Source: Terriglobales bacterium (lineage in GTDB: Bacteria > Acidobacteriota > Terriglobia > Terriglobales > Acidobacteriaceae). From it: a stretch of 64,000 nt of DNA. The position numbers were made by a program, and so were the translations under genes. The stretch lies in contig JAOAPE010000001.1 in NCBI GenBank assembly GCA_025462725.1, forward strand, positions 296,162 through 360,161, read 5' to 3'. The notes under the pieces were generated by a model. That model was not told the DNA's origin and did not search any database. It saw nothing but the letters and a program-made list of their open reading frames with translations. Positions within the stretch are counted from its first letter, which is position 1; every line of letters starts with the position of its first letter. Below are positions 26,242-35,392 of this stretch, in pieces.

Positions 26242-27612
26242 GTGCAAGTTGATGACACCATCGTCGCGATATCCACGCCGCCGGGGCGAGGTGGGATCGG
26301 AGTGGTACGGCTGTCTGGACCGGGGGCGCGGACGATCGCGGCGCAGTTGTTGCGATTGCGGCCGGGACGCGAGCTAACTGCGGGTCACGCACATTTCTGT
26401 GAGTTGATAGAGCCACATACGGGAGAGCGAATCGATGAAGTTGTGGCTACTTACTTCGCGAAGCCACATTCGTACACGACAGATGATGTAGTGGAGATTT
26501 CAGCACATGGGTCGCCGGTGGTGCTCCGCCATGTGGTCGAGGAGGCGATCGGGCGCGGGGCACGGCTCGCCGAGCCGGGGGAATTCACGATGCGCGCCTT
26601 CCTGAATGGCAGGCTTGATCTGACGCAGGCGGAAGCAGTGCGCGACCTGATCGAATCACAAACGTTGTTCCAAGCGAAAGCGGCGGCGCAGCAGTTGGGA
26701 GGAGCGCTGTCGAAACGATTGCAGCCGATCAAGCAGAAGCTAGTCGAGCTGATCGCTGTGCTGGAAGCGGGAGTGGATTTTGCCGAGGACGACGTTTCCG
26801 TTCTGCCGGATGCGGAGATATCAAAACGTATCGCGGAAGTGCGAGAGCCGTTGCAAAAGTTGGCTGACTCTTTCGCATATGGGAAAGTTGTGCATGAAGG
26901 GATAACGCTGGCCATTGTGGGGCGTCCGAATGTAGGGAAATCGAGCCTGTTCAACCAACTAGTGGAACGCGAGCACGCCATCGTGACGGCGACGCCGGGG
27001 ACGACGCGCGACTTGGTGAGTGAGACGGTGGCAATCGGGGGAATCCCGATCAAGTTGGTGGACACGGCGGGGATTCGCGCGTCAAAGGATGAAGCGGAGA
27101 GTATTGGGATCAGAAAATCGTATGAAGCGCTGGCGGATGCGGATCTGGTGCTGGTGGTACTGGATGCGAGTGCGGACGACGGTGACATAGAGGATAACAA
27201 GTTGCTTTCGGCGATTGAGGAGCGCAAGGCGAGCGCCATCCTGGTGGAGAACAAAGCGGATCTGCCGTCCGCAAAGGAGCATGGAGCGGAGAATGGGTTT
27301 GTGAGGGTGCGGACGTCGGCGTTGACGGGAGATGGCATCGCTGAATTGCGAAGCGAAATATTGCGCAGAGTGGCGGGCGAGGGGGCACAACACGAGTCAG
27401 GATTTCTGACCAATGCGCGGCACCAGGGATTGGTGCACGCGTCGCTGAAGGGACTCGATGCCGCAGAAAGCGCGGTGCGGAACCGGATACCGCATGAGAT
27501 GTTGTTGCTGGACCTTTATTCGGCGCTGCGTCCGCTGGACAGTGTGACGGGCGAGACTTCGGCGGATGACATTTTGAATCTCATATTCGGAAAGTTTTGC
27601 ATTGGGAAGTGA
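26242..27612 (+). CDS. mnmE: tRNA uridine-5-carboxymethylaminomethyl GTPase MnmE
   Basis: MnmE works with MnmG to modify the wobble uridine of several tRNAs. The frame opens at 26086, but the family start is the GTG at 26242 (VQVDDTIVAISTPPGRGGIG). The 456-residue protein has the N-terminal formyl-THF-binding domain, a helical domain and an inserted G domain with GRPNVGKSSL, GTTRD, DTAG and NKAD. It ends with the obligatory FCIGK, whose Cys is needed for activity. mnmG is not in the window. It shares a 136-bp divergent promoter region with the DUF1003 gene. Confidence 0.97.
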   Translation: MQVDDTIVAISTPPGRGGIGVVRLSGPGARTIAAQLLRLRPGRELTAGHAHFCELIEPHTGERIDEVVATYFAKPHSYTTDDVVEISAHGSPVVLRHVVEEAIGRGARLAEPGEFTMRAFLNGRLDLTQAEAVRDLIESQTLFQAKAAAQQLGGALSKRLQPIKQKLVELIAVLEAGVDFAEDDVSVLPDAEISKRIAEVREPLQKLADSFAYGKVVHEGITLAIVGRPNVGKSSLFNQLVEREHAIVTATPGTTRDLVSETVAIGGIPIKLVDTAGIRASKDEAESIGIRKSYEALADADLVLVVLDASADDGDIEDNKLLSAIEERKASAILVENKADLPSAKEHGAENGFVRVRTSALTGDGIAELRSEILRRVAGEGAQHESGFLTNARHQGLVHASLKGLDAAESAVRNRIPHEMLLLDLYSALRPLDSVTGETSADDILNLIFGKFCIGK

Positions 27613-27908
27613 GGCCGTGGTTTACCAGTTGGCGGTCGAGTCTGTTTTTCCTCCTCCACTCCGGCAACTCAGTAAGAACAGACTTCCACGAACGCGAAAC
27701 ATCACCCGCCCCGGGAATTGCACAAAAAATGAAGCATTGAGATTCACAGCTTTTTTACCTTAGAAGGAACAAAGGGCTGGTACTCTCAATGTGCTTAGGG
27801 TAAAGTTTCATTGCCCTTTCAAGGCCCCCAAGATTACCCAGAGATTTGATTTGCGCGTGGTGTTCCCACGTGGACTAAACTGCTGTTCTGAATTCAGGAG
27901 CTCACACG
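27613..27908 (+). promoter_or_regulatory. Upstream region of the TonB-dependent receptor
   Basis: No gene is visible. A small palindrome CGTGG-TGTTC-CCACG lies about 40 bp before the start and could be an operator or leader hairpin. AGGAG at about 27896 is the ribosome binding site. No unambiguous promoter hexamers were found. Confidence 0.35.
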
Positions 27909-30900
27909 ATGTTTACTCGACATAACGCCCGAATGTTAGCGGCGTTCACCCTTCTCATGTGTTTGTGTTTCGCCACAAGCATGGTCACAGCACAATCCAC
28001 CACATCTGGCGCCGTGAGCGGCGTCGTCACAGATTCGTCGGGCGCAGTGGTTCCGGGCGCGAAAGTCGAAGTGCGCAACACGGGCACTAACAGCAGCGTG
28101 AACCTTGTATCGGATGACACCGGACGATTCCGCGCTGTCAACCTTCAACCGGGCAATTACGAGGTAAAAGTCACAGCAGCGAATTTCTCCGGCTATAAGG
28201 CGACCTGCTTCGTAGAAATCGGAAGAAGCACTGACCTGACTGCAAAGCTGAAAGTGAGCGGAACCGGCGAGACGGTCGAAGTGAAGGATGAAGCACCGGT
28301 GATCAACACCGAGCATCAGGACTTTGCAAACAACGTAAACCAGATCGCGATCTCGAACCTCCCGATAAACGGACGCCGCTGGTCAAATTACGCGTTGGGA
28401 ACGCCCACAGCGAATCCTGACGGCACCTTCGGATTGGTGAGCTTCCGCGGCATCTCCGGCCTCATGAACAACAACACCATTGACGGTGGCGACAATAACA
28501 GCAACTTCTACGGTGAAGAGCGCGGACGCACGCGTCTGAGCTATTCCGTCAGCCAGGATTCGGTGCAAGAGTTCCAGGTGAACACATCGAACTTCTCGTC
28601 AGAGTATGGCCGCTCCGCAGGTGGCGCAGTAAACACCGTGACCAAGAGCGGCACCAACGCGCTTCACGGAACGGGGTACTGGTACTTCCGTGACAACGCC
28701 GTAGGTGGAGCTACCAATCCCAGCACGCTGCTCAACGGTGTCGCATTCAAGCCTGAAGATCGTCGCCAGCAGTTTGGCGCCACCATCGGCGGACCGATCA
28801 TCAAAGACAAGGCATTTTTCTTCTTCAACTGGGACCAGCAGAAGCGCAACTTCCCGGGTGATGCGATTCCGATCACAACCACAGGCACCAATCCTTATGG
28901 CGTGGTGACGGTAACGCCCACCCCAGCGGTTGCTGCCGCGGGCGCGAATCCTGCTTTGGCGGCAGGTGCGTGTCCGACCGGTGCGCAGTTCAACGGCGGA
29001 TACCCGGCCAGCTATAACCTGGGCAACGTGATCTATTGCCGTTATGGTGCAAACGTTGCTGCAGGACAAGCGGCGGCGACAGCGGGTTACAACTTCATTA
29101 CCGGACTGCTGGGCAGTAATGCAAGAAAAGGCGACCAGCTTCTCCTCTTCCCGAAAGTTGACGTAAAAATCGCTGGCGGCAATCTGGCCACCAGCTACAA
29201 CTGGTTGAACTGGACCTCGCCCTTTGGCATCCAGACGCAGCCAACCAACACGATCGCCTCAGACCAGTTCGGCAGCGATCTGGTTCGCGCACGTTCCTTG
29301 AACTCCATTTACAACCGGCCAACCGGCACCAATTCTGCTCTGGAACTCCGCTTCCACTGGAGCACGGAAAACTTGAGCGGTGATTTCCAAGATCCAATCG
29401 CAGGACAGCCGTCAGTAGCAGGACCGACCGGTTCACATCCGCCGGGAGTGTTCGTGACGAACTGGCTGAACTTCGGAACACAGACCTATCTGCCGCGTCC
29501 TGCGAACCCGCAGGAAGACCAGTATCAGTTTGTAGGAAATTGGATCCGCACTTCTGGCAAGCACACTTTTAAGTTCGGTGGCGAAGTCTTACACCAGAGC
29601 GAAGAAGTGCAGTCCTTGAGCAATGCGTACGGCACCTTCAACTTCACCGGATCGCTTGCATTCGCGGATTTCCTTTCAGACGCATATAACCCGGGAACAA
29701 GCGCCTTGACCGGCAGCGCAGCATTGCAATGCCGCACCAGCGCGGGCGTGGCGCGGCCCTGCTACAGCACATTCACCCAGGGCATTGGCACATTGGGCTA
29801 CCACTTCACGACCAATGACTATGCCTTCTTCCTGCAAGACAACATCAAGGTGTCACAACGTTTGAGCCTGAACATGGGATTGCGTTATGAGTTGCAGCAA
29901 TTCCCGAGCGCGCAGTTCGCGAATCCGGCGGCAGCGCAAACCAGTTATCAGCCAAGCGACCAGAACAACTTTGGCCCGCGGTTCGGCTTTGCCTATGACA
30001 TCCTGGGGAACAGCAAGTTGGTTTTCCGTGGCGGTTATGGCATGTACTACGGACGTATCATCAACTCAACCGTGGCGGCGGCTTTGGTAAACACAGGCAT
30101 GCCGACGGCGCAACCGAGCTACACCATCTCCAACACGCAAACGGTCAATGGAACGCCGGTCCAGTACCCGAACATCTTGGCGTCAGCGAATGGATTGACG
30201 TTGACTGCTCCGAACATCGCCTTCTTCTCGAACGGCGTTGAAAACCCGCTTGTCCATGAGTTTGACGGCATTGTGGAATACGAGATCGCGAAAAACACCG
30301 TAGTCTCATTCTCATACCTGAACAGCATGGGCCGTGGGCTTCTGAACTTCCTCGACACGAACCTGCCCACCAGCTACCAGGGTGCGAACACATTCACTCT
30401 CCCTGACAGCTCGACGTTCACGATCCCGACTTACGGAACGGCAGCACGTCCGAATACGGCATTCAACCAGATGACGGCCATCTCCAACGGCACTGATTCT
30501 GATTACCATGCATATGTCTTCCAGGTCACCAGACGGTTAACCAATAACTGGCAGATGCAGTCCAGCTACACGTATTCAAAAGCCCAGGACAATGGTCAGA
30601 ACTCTGTGACTTTCTCCACCGGAAACAATGCTTTGGATCCGGCAAACCCGAATGGCGAGTGGGGACTTTCGAACTTCGACGTTCCACACAAGTTCACGTT
30701 CTCCGCAGTTTGGCAACCGTCGTACTTCAAGGACGCAAAAAGTGTTGCGCACTATGTGCTAGATGGGTGGACGTTGGCACCAATCATCGGCGCATCGTCC
30801 GGTTCGACATTCACCGGCACAATAAGCGGAAGTCTTCCCTCCGCTTCATGCGCTGGATCACACAGCACTGGTCTCAACTGTGCTAGTCCGGGCTCGAATC

Positions 30901-31232
30901 GCCCAGGCAATTTGCCCAGAAACAGCTACCGGACTAACGGACGCTACACAACTGACCTCCGCCTCGCGCGATCGTTCAATGTGACCGAAAGGGCGAACGT
31001 GGAATTCATCACTGAGGCATTCAACCTCTTCAACCATCCAAATATTTCCAGCATCACAGGTACGCAATACAGCGTAGGTACCTGCAGCGGAGCTACTAAC
31101 ACGACAACCAACACAACAAGCTGCACATTGACGTCTAACGCTGCCTTCGCAACACCGAGCGGCGGCGGAATCGACAATGGCACGAACCTGCGCGAACGGC
31201 AGATACAGTTCGCAATCCGCGTTCGCTTCTAA
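27909..31232 (+). CDS. Oar-like TonB-dependent outer-membrane receptor with carboxypeptidase-regulatory domain
   Basis: The 1107-residue protein has a signal peptide (to about residue 29, MVTAQS) and a carboxypeptidase-D regulatory-like beta domain (GAVSGVVTDSSGAVVPGAKV to about residue 110). A plug-like region follows (NLPINGRRWSNYALGTP, FRGISGLMNNNTIDGGDNNS, SEYGRSAGGAVNTVTKSGTN), then a long beta-barrel region rich in Asn, Ser and aromatic strands, ending in the outer-membrane sorting signal RQIQFAIRVRF with terminal Phe. This family is greatly expanded in Acidobacteria and is thought to import oligosaccharides or peptides. No dedicated substrate gene is adjacent, so the substrate is unknown. 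A strong terminator follows. Confidence 0.95.
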   Translation: MFTRHNARMLAAFTLLMCLCFATSMVTAQSTTSGAVSGVVTDSSGAVVPGAKVEVRNTGTNSSVNLVSDDTGRFRAVNLQPGNYEVKVTAANFSGYKATCFVEIGRSTDLTAKLKVSGTGETVEVKDEAPVINTEHQDFANNVNQIAISNLPINGRRWSNYALGTPTANPDGTFGLVSFRGISGLMNNNTIDGGDNNSNFYGEERGRTRLSYSVSQDSVQEFQVNTSNFSSEYGRSAGGAVNTVTKSGTNALHGTGYWYFRDNAVGGATNPSTLLNGVAFKPEDRRQQFGATIGGPIIKDKAFFFFNWDQQKRNFPGDAIPITTTGTNPYGVVTVTPTPAVAAAGANPALAAGACPTGAQFNGGYPASYNLGNVIYCRYGANVAAGQAAATAGYNFITGLLGSNARKGDQLLLFPKVDVKIAGGNLATSYNWLNWTSPFGIQTQPTNTIASDQFGSDLVRARSLNSIYNRPTGTNSALELRFHWSTENLSGDFQDPIAGQPSVAGPTGSHPPGVFVTNWLNFGTQTYLPRPANPQEDQYQFVGNWIRTSGKHTFKFGGEVLHQSEEVQSLSNAYGTFNFTGSLAFADFLSDAYNPGTSALTGSAALQCRTSAGVARPCYSTFTQGIGTLGYHFTTNDYAFFLQDNIKVSQRLSLNMGLRYELQQFPSAQFANPAAAQTSYQPSDQNNFGPRFGFAYDILGNSKLVFRGGYGMYYGRIINSTVAAALVNTGMPTAQPSYTISNTQTVNGTPVQYPNILASANGLTLTAPNIAFFSNGVENPLVHEFDGIVEYEIAKNTVVSFSYLNSMGRGLLNFLDTNLPTSYQGANTFTLPDSSTFTIPTYGTAARPNTAFNQMTAISNGTDSDYHAYVFQVTRRLTNNWQMQSSYTYSKAQDNGQNSVTFSTGNNALDPANPNGEWGLSNFDVPHKFTFSAVWQPSYFKDAKSVAHYVLDGWTLAPIIGASSGSTFTGTISGSLPSASCAGSHSTGLNCASPGSNRPGNLPRNSYRTNGRYTTDLRLARSFNVTERANVEFITEAFNLFNHPNISSITGTQYSVGTCSGATNTTTNTTSCTLTSNAAFATPSGGGIDNGTNLRERQIQFAIRVRF

Positions 31233-31250
31233 CGAGGAAAGAAAACAATT

Positions 31251-31280
31251 GGGCGACAGCTTCGGCTGTCGCCCTTTTTT
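31251..31280 (+). terminator. Intrinsic terminator of the TonB-dependent receptor
   Basis: A perfect 10-bp stem GGGCGACAGC closed by a UUCG tetraloop, followed by TTTTTT. Confidence 0.95.
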
Positions 31281-31303
31281 ATTTTTGAAGCTGCGGTGCG
31301 GGA

Positions 31304-31762
31304 TTACTTCGGAGAGAGTTCGCGCTTGACGGCTTCGCTGACCAGTTTTCCGTCCACGCGGGTGCCAAGCGCTTGGAATTTTGCCATGGTGTTTTTCATG
31401 ACGGTGCCCATGTCCTTGATAGTGGGAGATCCCATCTCGGCGATGGTGGCCCGCACTGTGGCAGTGACCTCTTCCTCACCCGCGGCTTTGGGCATGTACT
31501 CTTCAATCATTTTGATCTCGATGGCTTCTTTTTCGGCGAGTTCGGGGCGTCCGCCCTTGGTGAACTGGTCGATGGAGTCCTTGCGCTGTTTGATCATGGT
31601 GCTGAGGATCTGGATAGTCTCTTGATCGTCGACAGGCGAGCGCTTGTCGATCTCGCGGCTGCGAATGCCAGACTTCATCATGCGGAGGGTAGTGAGGCGG
31701 TGCTCGTCACGGGCACGCATGGCGTCGGTGATGTCCTGGTTGATCTTCTCGGAAATGGTCAT
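31304..31762 (-). CDS. GatB/YqeY domain protein
   Basis: YqeY proteins resemble the tRNA-binding tail of GatB, the amidotransferase subunit. The 152-residue protein has the family pattern: MTISEKINQDITDAMRARDE with HRLTTLRMMKSGIRSREID, IKQRKDSIDQFTKGGRPELA and the late EEYMPKAAGEEEV and GTVMKNTMAKFQAL. It is standard in length and complete. The role is probably linked to tRNA or amidotransferase function but is not proven. Confidence 0.93.
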   Translation of the reverse strand: MTISEKINQDITDAMRARDEHRLTTLRMMKSGIRSREIDKRSPVDDQETIQILSTMIKQRKDSIDQFTKGGRPELAEKEAIEIKMIEEYMPKAAGEEEVTATVRATIAEMGSPTIKDMGTVMKNTMAKFQALGTRVDGKLVSEAVKRELSPK

Positions 31763-31784
31763 GTGGAGATTATAGAAGAGCAGC

Positions 31785-31805
31785 TGTTAGCTATTGGCCG
31801 TTAGC
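31785..31805. repeat. Heptamer array, TTAGCNN class
   Basis: Units TGTTAGC, TATTGGC and CGTTAGC. The 31763-32045 spacer also holds a CACAGAG-type array near 31820-31848 and nothing else I can identify. Confidence 0.75.
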
Positions 31806-32045
31806 TAAAGTAAGCCTAGAACCACAGAGAGCACAGAGGTACACAGAGGACTTTGGATGGGTACAGTGAATGTCCGAAGCATCTTTGCCGAGCGGATTTC
31901 TCACTGCCTGCGCCGTTGATGATAGAAGCGGAAATCAGCGGCCATGTCCGTCATGGATTTGCGGGGATGACTGAAGCCGTGACTCCCGTGATTCACCCGA
32001 TTGCGGATAAGTAATCTGCCGGAGTATTATCCAAGCCACTCACAC

Positions 32046-33266
32046 ATGGGTTCCTTTTCGCCAATCCAGATCGCAGTCGTGGTCATCAGTGTTGTTTCGC
32101 TGGTGGGCGTGATCATTTCTTTTGTGCGGAACACCGCGCTTCTCGCGGGATATGAAGAATACAAAGCTGACATACAGAAGATCGCTTCATCGCTGAAGGC
32201 GGAGATGTTCCGTGACGGCAATGACGTTGTCATCCCCGGAAACTATAAGAAGTTTCCTATCCAAGTGCGATTCTCGTACTCCGAGAACACGCCGGGACTC
32301 AATATAAGGATGCAGGCGCCTGTTTCGTTCACGTTCTCCGTGGTGCCGAAGGGCGAGCGAGCAACGGAGGGCCGGGTTGCGTTGCGCACCGGCGACGATA
32401 TGTTTGACGCGCGTTTCACGGCGCGGACAGACCACCCGACGCAAGCGAAGATGCTGGTGAGCAGCAAGCCTATCCGCATGCAGTTGAGCAAGCTCTGCTG
32501 CTCGACCAAGACATTCCTGACAATGGTCACCGGGAACATCGAGCTGAGTGAGCTCATCATTCCCAGCCCATACACGGCGCGGCATGTATTGGACCACGTG
32601 GAATCAATGGCGGCGTTGGCAGCGGAAGTAGAGGGAATTCCCGGCGCTGACAAGGTCAAGTTCACCGAATACAAGCGCGAAAAGAGCACGCCGATTCTCA
32701 AGATCGCATTGGCAGTGGGCGCGGTGGTTGCAATCGCAGCGGTGTTCGCATCACCCGGAACTGAGATGCCGACGACCAGTGCCGCAGCGGGCGTGGTCCA
32801 CGCAGACGGCGTTTTGGATGCCGATGCTGGTGTGATATTGAAACTTGCAGGATGGCGCACTGCGGCAGACACCGACTTTGCCGGCGACGTAGCCGGCTGG
32901 ATGAAAGCATCCGGAGTGCCTGCGACCGGACGAATCGAGCTGAACCTGGACGGCACGGCACCAACTGACGTGGTTTACTGCCTTGCGCACGAACAGGATT
33001 CATCCAAGAGAATCGTCATATTGGAAAATGGAGTCAATATCCTCGATACGGTGATGCCGGACGTCGTGGGCTTGGTGAGAATCCCGAAGAACAGCATGTC
33101 CAACATTGAATGGAGCCAGAAACCCGCCACGGAGAGTGACGGAGATGGTTTGATGGTGATCCGACGCAAAGACGATAAGACCACCGCCACTGTGTTCTCC
33201 CGAACCGGTGGGCGAACGGTTACCGGCACGGTTGCGAATTACGAGACAGTCAACATCGCCGAATAG
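32046..33266 (+). CDS. Two-helix membrane protein, unknown function
   Basis: The start is taken at ATG 32046 (MGSFSPIQIAVVVISVVSLV), where a transmembrane segment begins; the frame extends to 32001. The 406-residue protein has a soluble region after the first helix (GYEEYKADIQKIASSLKAEM to about residue 215), a second helix (TPILKIALAVGAVVAIAAVF) and a C-terminal domain of about 160 residues (DGVLDADAGVILKLAGWRTA, PTDVVYCLAHEQDSSKRIVI). I do not recognise a family. The paired soluble domains separated by a helix suggest a cytoplasmic-periplasmic sensor or scaffold, which is inference. Confidence 0.7.
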   Translation: MGSFSPIQIAVVVISVVSLVGVIISFVRNTALLAGYEEYKADIQKIASSLKAEMFRDGNDVVIPGNYKKFPIQVRFSYSENTPGLNIRMQAPVSFTFSVVPKGERATEGRVALRTGDDMFDARFTARTDHPTQAKMLVSSKPIRMQLSKLCCSTKTFLTMVTGNIELSELIIPSPYTARHVLDHVESMAALAAEVEGIPGADKVKFTEYKREKSTPILKIALAVGAVVAIAAVFASPGTEMPTTSAAAGVVHADGVLDADAGVILKLAGWRTAADTDFAGDVAGWMKASGVPATGRIELNLDGTAPTDVVYCLAHEQDSSKRIVILENGVNILDTVMPDVVGLVRIPKNSMSNIEWSQKPATESDGDGLMVIRRKDDKTTATVFSRTGGRTVTGTVANYETVNIAE

Positions 33267-33319
33267 ATTTCGCGCACAATAAAAATTCAGTCCCTAATCT
33301 GTTCGAATAGAATATTGCG

Positions 33320-34528
33320 ATGCTTATCAAGTCGCGATTGTTCACGCCTGGTCCTACTCCGCTACTTCCTTCCGCACAACTAGCCATGGCCGCCGCCGAT
33401 ATACATCATCGGACGGCAGACTTCCGCACGCTGTATTCGCGTGTGCTGGCGGATGTGCAGACGTTCGTCGGGACGAAGAATGACGTCGTGATGTTTGCAT
33501 CGTCGGGGACGGGTGCGATGGAGGCGTCGGTGAGCAATCTCACGTCTCCGGGTGACAAGGTGCTGGTGGTCACAGCGGGAAAATTCGGTGAGCGATGGAC
33601 TCAACTCGCACAGGCGTATGGATGCAATGTCGAAGTCGTATCCGCAGAGTACGGCAAAACGGTTACGCCGGAGCAGGTGAAAGCGAAACTTTCGCAGGAC
33701 GTAAAAGTCGTTTACATGCAAGCGACGGAAAGCTCCACGGGAGTAAGGCATGACGTGGAAGCGATCGCGGCGCTGTTGAAAAACACCGACACGCTGCTCG
33801 TCGTGGATGCGATCACGGGACTGGGCACGACTCATTTCGATGTGGACGGCTGGGGCATTGACGTGATCATCGGCGGATCGCAGAAGGCGGTCATGATCCC
33901 GCCGGGGTTGGCGTATCTGGCCGTGAGCGAGCGCGCGTGGAAGAGGATGGAATCGGCTAAGAATCCGCGATTTTATTTCGATCTGCGAAAAGAGCGGAAG
34001 AATGCGGCGAAGGGAGAATCGTCATACACGCCTGCAATCGCACTGATCGCGGCGCTGGCGTCGGCGATGGATTTCATTCGCAACATGGGCAAGGGCGACC
34101 TCGCGGCGGGACGCGTGGCGCTCGTTGACAACGCGGAGATGTGCGCGGAGATGATGCGCGAAGCTGCCTTGGCGCTGAAGATGAAATTGTTTGCGCCGGA
34201 TGCGCCGTCGGCGGCAGTGACGTCGATCATTCCACCTGCGGGAGTGGACTCAACCAAGATCGTGAAGCTGTTCCGCGACGAGTTTGGAGCGGTGATTTCG
34301 AATGGCCAAGGCGATGAGATGAAAGGCAAGATATTCCGCATGGCGCATCTCGGCTACTTCGACTACATGGACACGATCGCCACAGTGGGCGCGCTGGAAC
34401 AGGTGCTGGGAATCATCAGCCTGCCAAAACACGTGGAGTTTGGTTACGGATTGAAGGCTGCGCAAGAGGTATATGCGCGAGTGGCGGGCAGTGCGAGGAA
34501 TGCGAAAGCAGTAGTTAGCAACCCGTAG
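33320..34528 (+). CDS. Class V aminotransferase (alanine-glyoxylate / phosphoserine-type)
   Basis: The PLP enzyme has the class V pattern: FTPGPTPLLPSAQLAMA at the start, SSGTGAMEASVSNLTSPGD for the cofactor phosphate, VVDAITGLGTT with the Asp that pairs with the pyridine nitrogen, and GGSQKAVMIPPGLAYLAVS with the Schiff-base Lys near residue 187. The C terminus has the substrate Arg region GKIFRMAHLGYFD. Members include serine-pyruvate, alanine-glyoxylate and phosphoserine aminotransferases. The sequence alone does not separate them; a role in serine-glycine metabolism is likely. The stop codon falls in a heptamer array. Confidence 0.9.
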   Translation: MLIKSRLFTPGPTPLLPSAQLAMAAADIHHRTADFRTLYSRVLADVQTFVGTKNDVVMFASSGTGAMEASVSNLTSPGDKVLVVTAGKFGERWTQLAQAYGCNVEVVSAEYGKTVTPEQVKAKLSQDVKVVYMQATESSTGVRHDVEAIAALLKNTDTLLVVDAITGLGTTHFDVDGWGIDVIIGGSQKAVMIPPGLAYLAVSERAWKRMESAKNPRFYFDLRKERKNAAKGESSYTPAIALIAALASAMDFIRNMGKGDLAAGRVALVDNAEMCAEMMREAALALKMKLFAPDAPSAAVTSIIPPAGVDSTKIVKLFRDEFGAVISNGQGDEMKGKIFRMAHLGYFDYMDTIATVGALEQVLGIISLPKHVEFGYGLKAAQEVYARVAGSARNAKAVVSNP

Positions 34529-34538
34529 TTCGTAGGTC
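34511..34538. repeat. Heptamer units, GTAGTTC class, overlapping a stop codon
   Basis: GTAGTTA at 34511, GTAGTTC at 34525 and GTAGGTC at 34532. The aminotransferase TAG is 34526-34528. Confidence 0.75.
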
Positions 34539-34556
34539 GCAAAACAAAAACTTTGC

Positions 34557-34583
34557 CACGGATTTCACGGAACACACGGACTA
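34557..34583. repeat. Nonamer array (CACGGATTT type)
   Basis: CACGGATTT, CACGGAACA and CACGGACTA in exact period 9. The last bases overlap the stop of the minus-strand glycosylase. Confidence 0.75.
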
Positions 34584-35234
34584 TTTTTTTCCAGAGACGA
34601 ACGGATTCGCTGCGATGTAGAAGCGCAGCGGGAGATCGGCGGATTTGGTAATGCCAACTCTCGGCGTGGTCACGATGCGCGGTTTCGGGAGTTGGCCGTC
34701 GTCGGCGATGAAGAGGTCGGAGTCGCGCGCGGTCAGGTCTTTGGCGTTGTCTTCCGCGCGGGTGATGCGGAGCGCCTGAGCTAGGCGTCCGGGGCCGCTA
34801 GTGAGAATCTTAAGGTCGCGAGCGTCAGGATCCTCCTTTAGAGAAATCTTTCTCCACAATTCCATCTGCTTCACATTCATCACCGGTTCAAGTGCGCGAA
34901 AGAGCACTGCGCCTGCCTTGCCGGGAAACAAACAAGAGACATTCATGCAGTAGTGCATGCCGTAGCTGAGGTAGACGTAGGCGTGTCCGGCGGGGCCGAA
35001 CATGACTTCGTTGCGCGGCGTCATGCCGACAGCGGAGTGCGCGGCGAGGTCGCGCTCGCCGAGATAGGCTTCCACTTCGACGACGCGTCCGGAGACGAGT
35101 TCGCCCGAAGGGAGTCGGCGGATGAGGAGCTTGCCCAGCAACGCGCGAGCGACGATGCGGGGATGGCGCTCGTAAAAACTCCGAGGTAGAGGCTCGTAGT
35201 TTGTAGTTCGTAATTTGTAGTTTGTAGGGATCAA
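34581..35234 (-). CDS. DNA-3-methyladenine glycosylase (AAG/Mpg family)
   Basis: This base-excision enzyme removes alkylated purines. The core is complete: SFYERHPRIVARALLGKLLI, the catalytic region VVEVEAYLGERDLAAHSAVG, RNEVMFGPAGHAYVYLSYGM with HYCMNV, and the C-terminal SADLPLRFYI. The start is problematic. No ATG or GTG lies between the conserved core and a heptamer array whose translation gives PTNYKLRTTNYE. The nearest usable codon is TTG at 35234; the open frame runs on through a dispersed repeat to 35327. The N terminus thus appears rebuilt from repeat DNA, and the true start needs protein data. Confidence 0.9.
   Translation of the reverse strand: MIPTNYKLRTTNYEPLPRSFYERHPRIVARALLGKLLIRRLPSGELVSGRVVEVEAYLGERDLAAHSAVGMTPRNEVMFGPAGHAYVYLSYGMHYCMNVSCLFPGKAGAVLFRALEPVMNVKQMELWRKISLKEDPDARDLKILTSGPGRLAQALRITRAEDNAKDLTARDSDLFIADDGQLPKPRIVTTPRVGITKSADLPLRFYIAANPFVSGKK
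35196..35230. repeat. Heptamer array, GTAGTTY class, inside the glycosylase 5' end
   Basis: Five period-7 units (GTAGTTT, GTAGTTC and three more) are read through by the glycosylase frame. Confidence 0.85.
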
Positions 35235-35306
35235 AGTGTCTACCGTTGAGCCAAGAATTAGGACGTTGGTTGAACTTCCGCTCGCATTGCAGAGTGCCAA
35301 ACGCAA

Positions 35307-35343
35307 GATCCTTCGCGCCAGAAACAAGGCTCTCAGGATGACA
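35307..35343. repeat. Dispersed repeat, diverged centre
   Basis: It starts GATCCTTCG and ends CTCAGGATGACA like the family at 8697, but the middle (CGCCAGAAACAAGG) is replaced. Confidence 0.65.
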
Positions 35344-35392
35344 AAGTAAAAAATAGGAAGCTAAAACAACAAGCAATAAATTGCGGCCAGTG

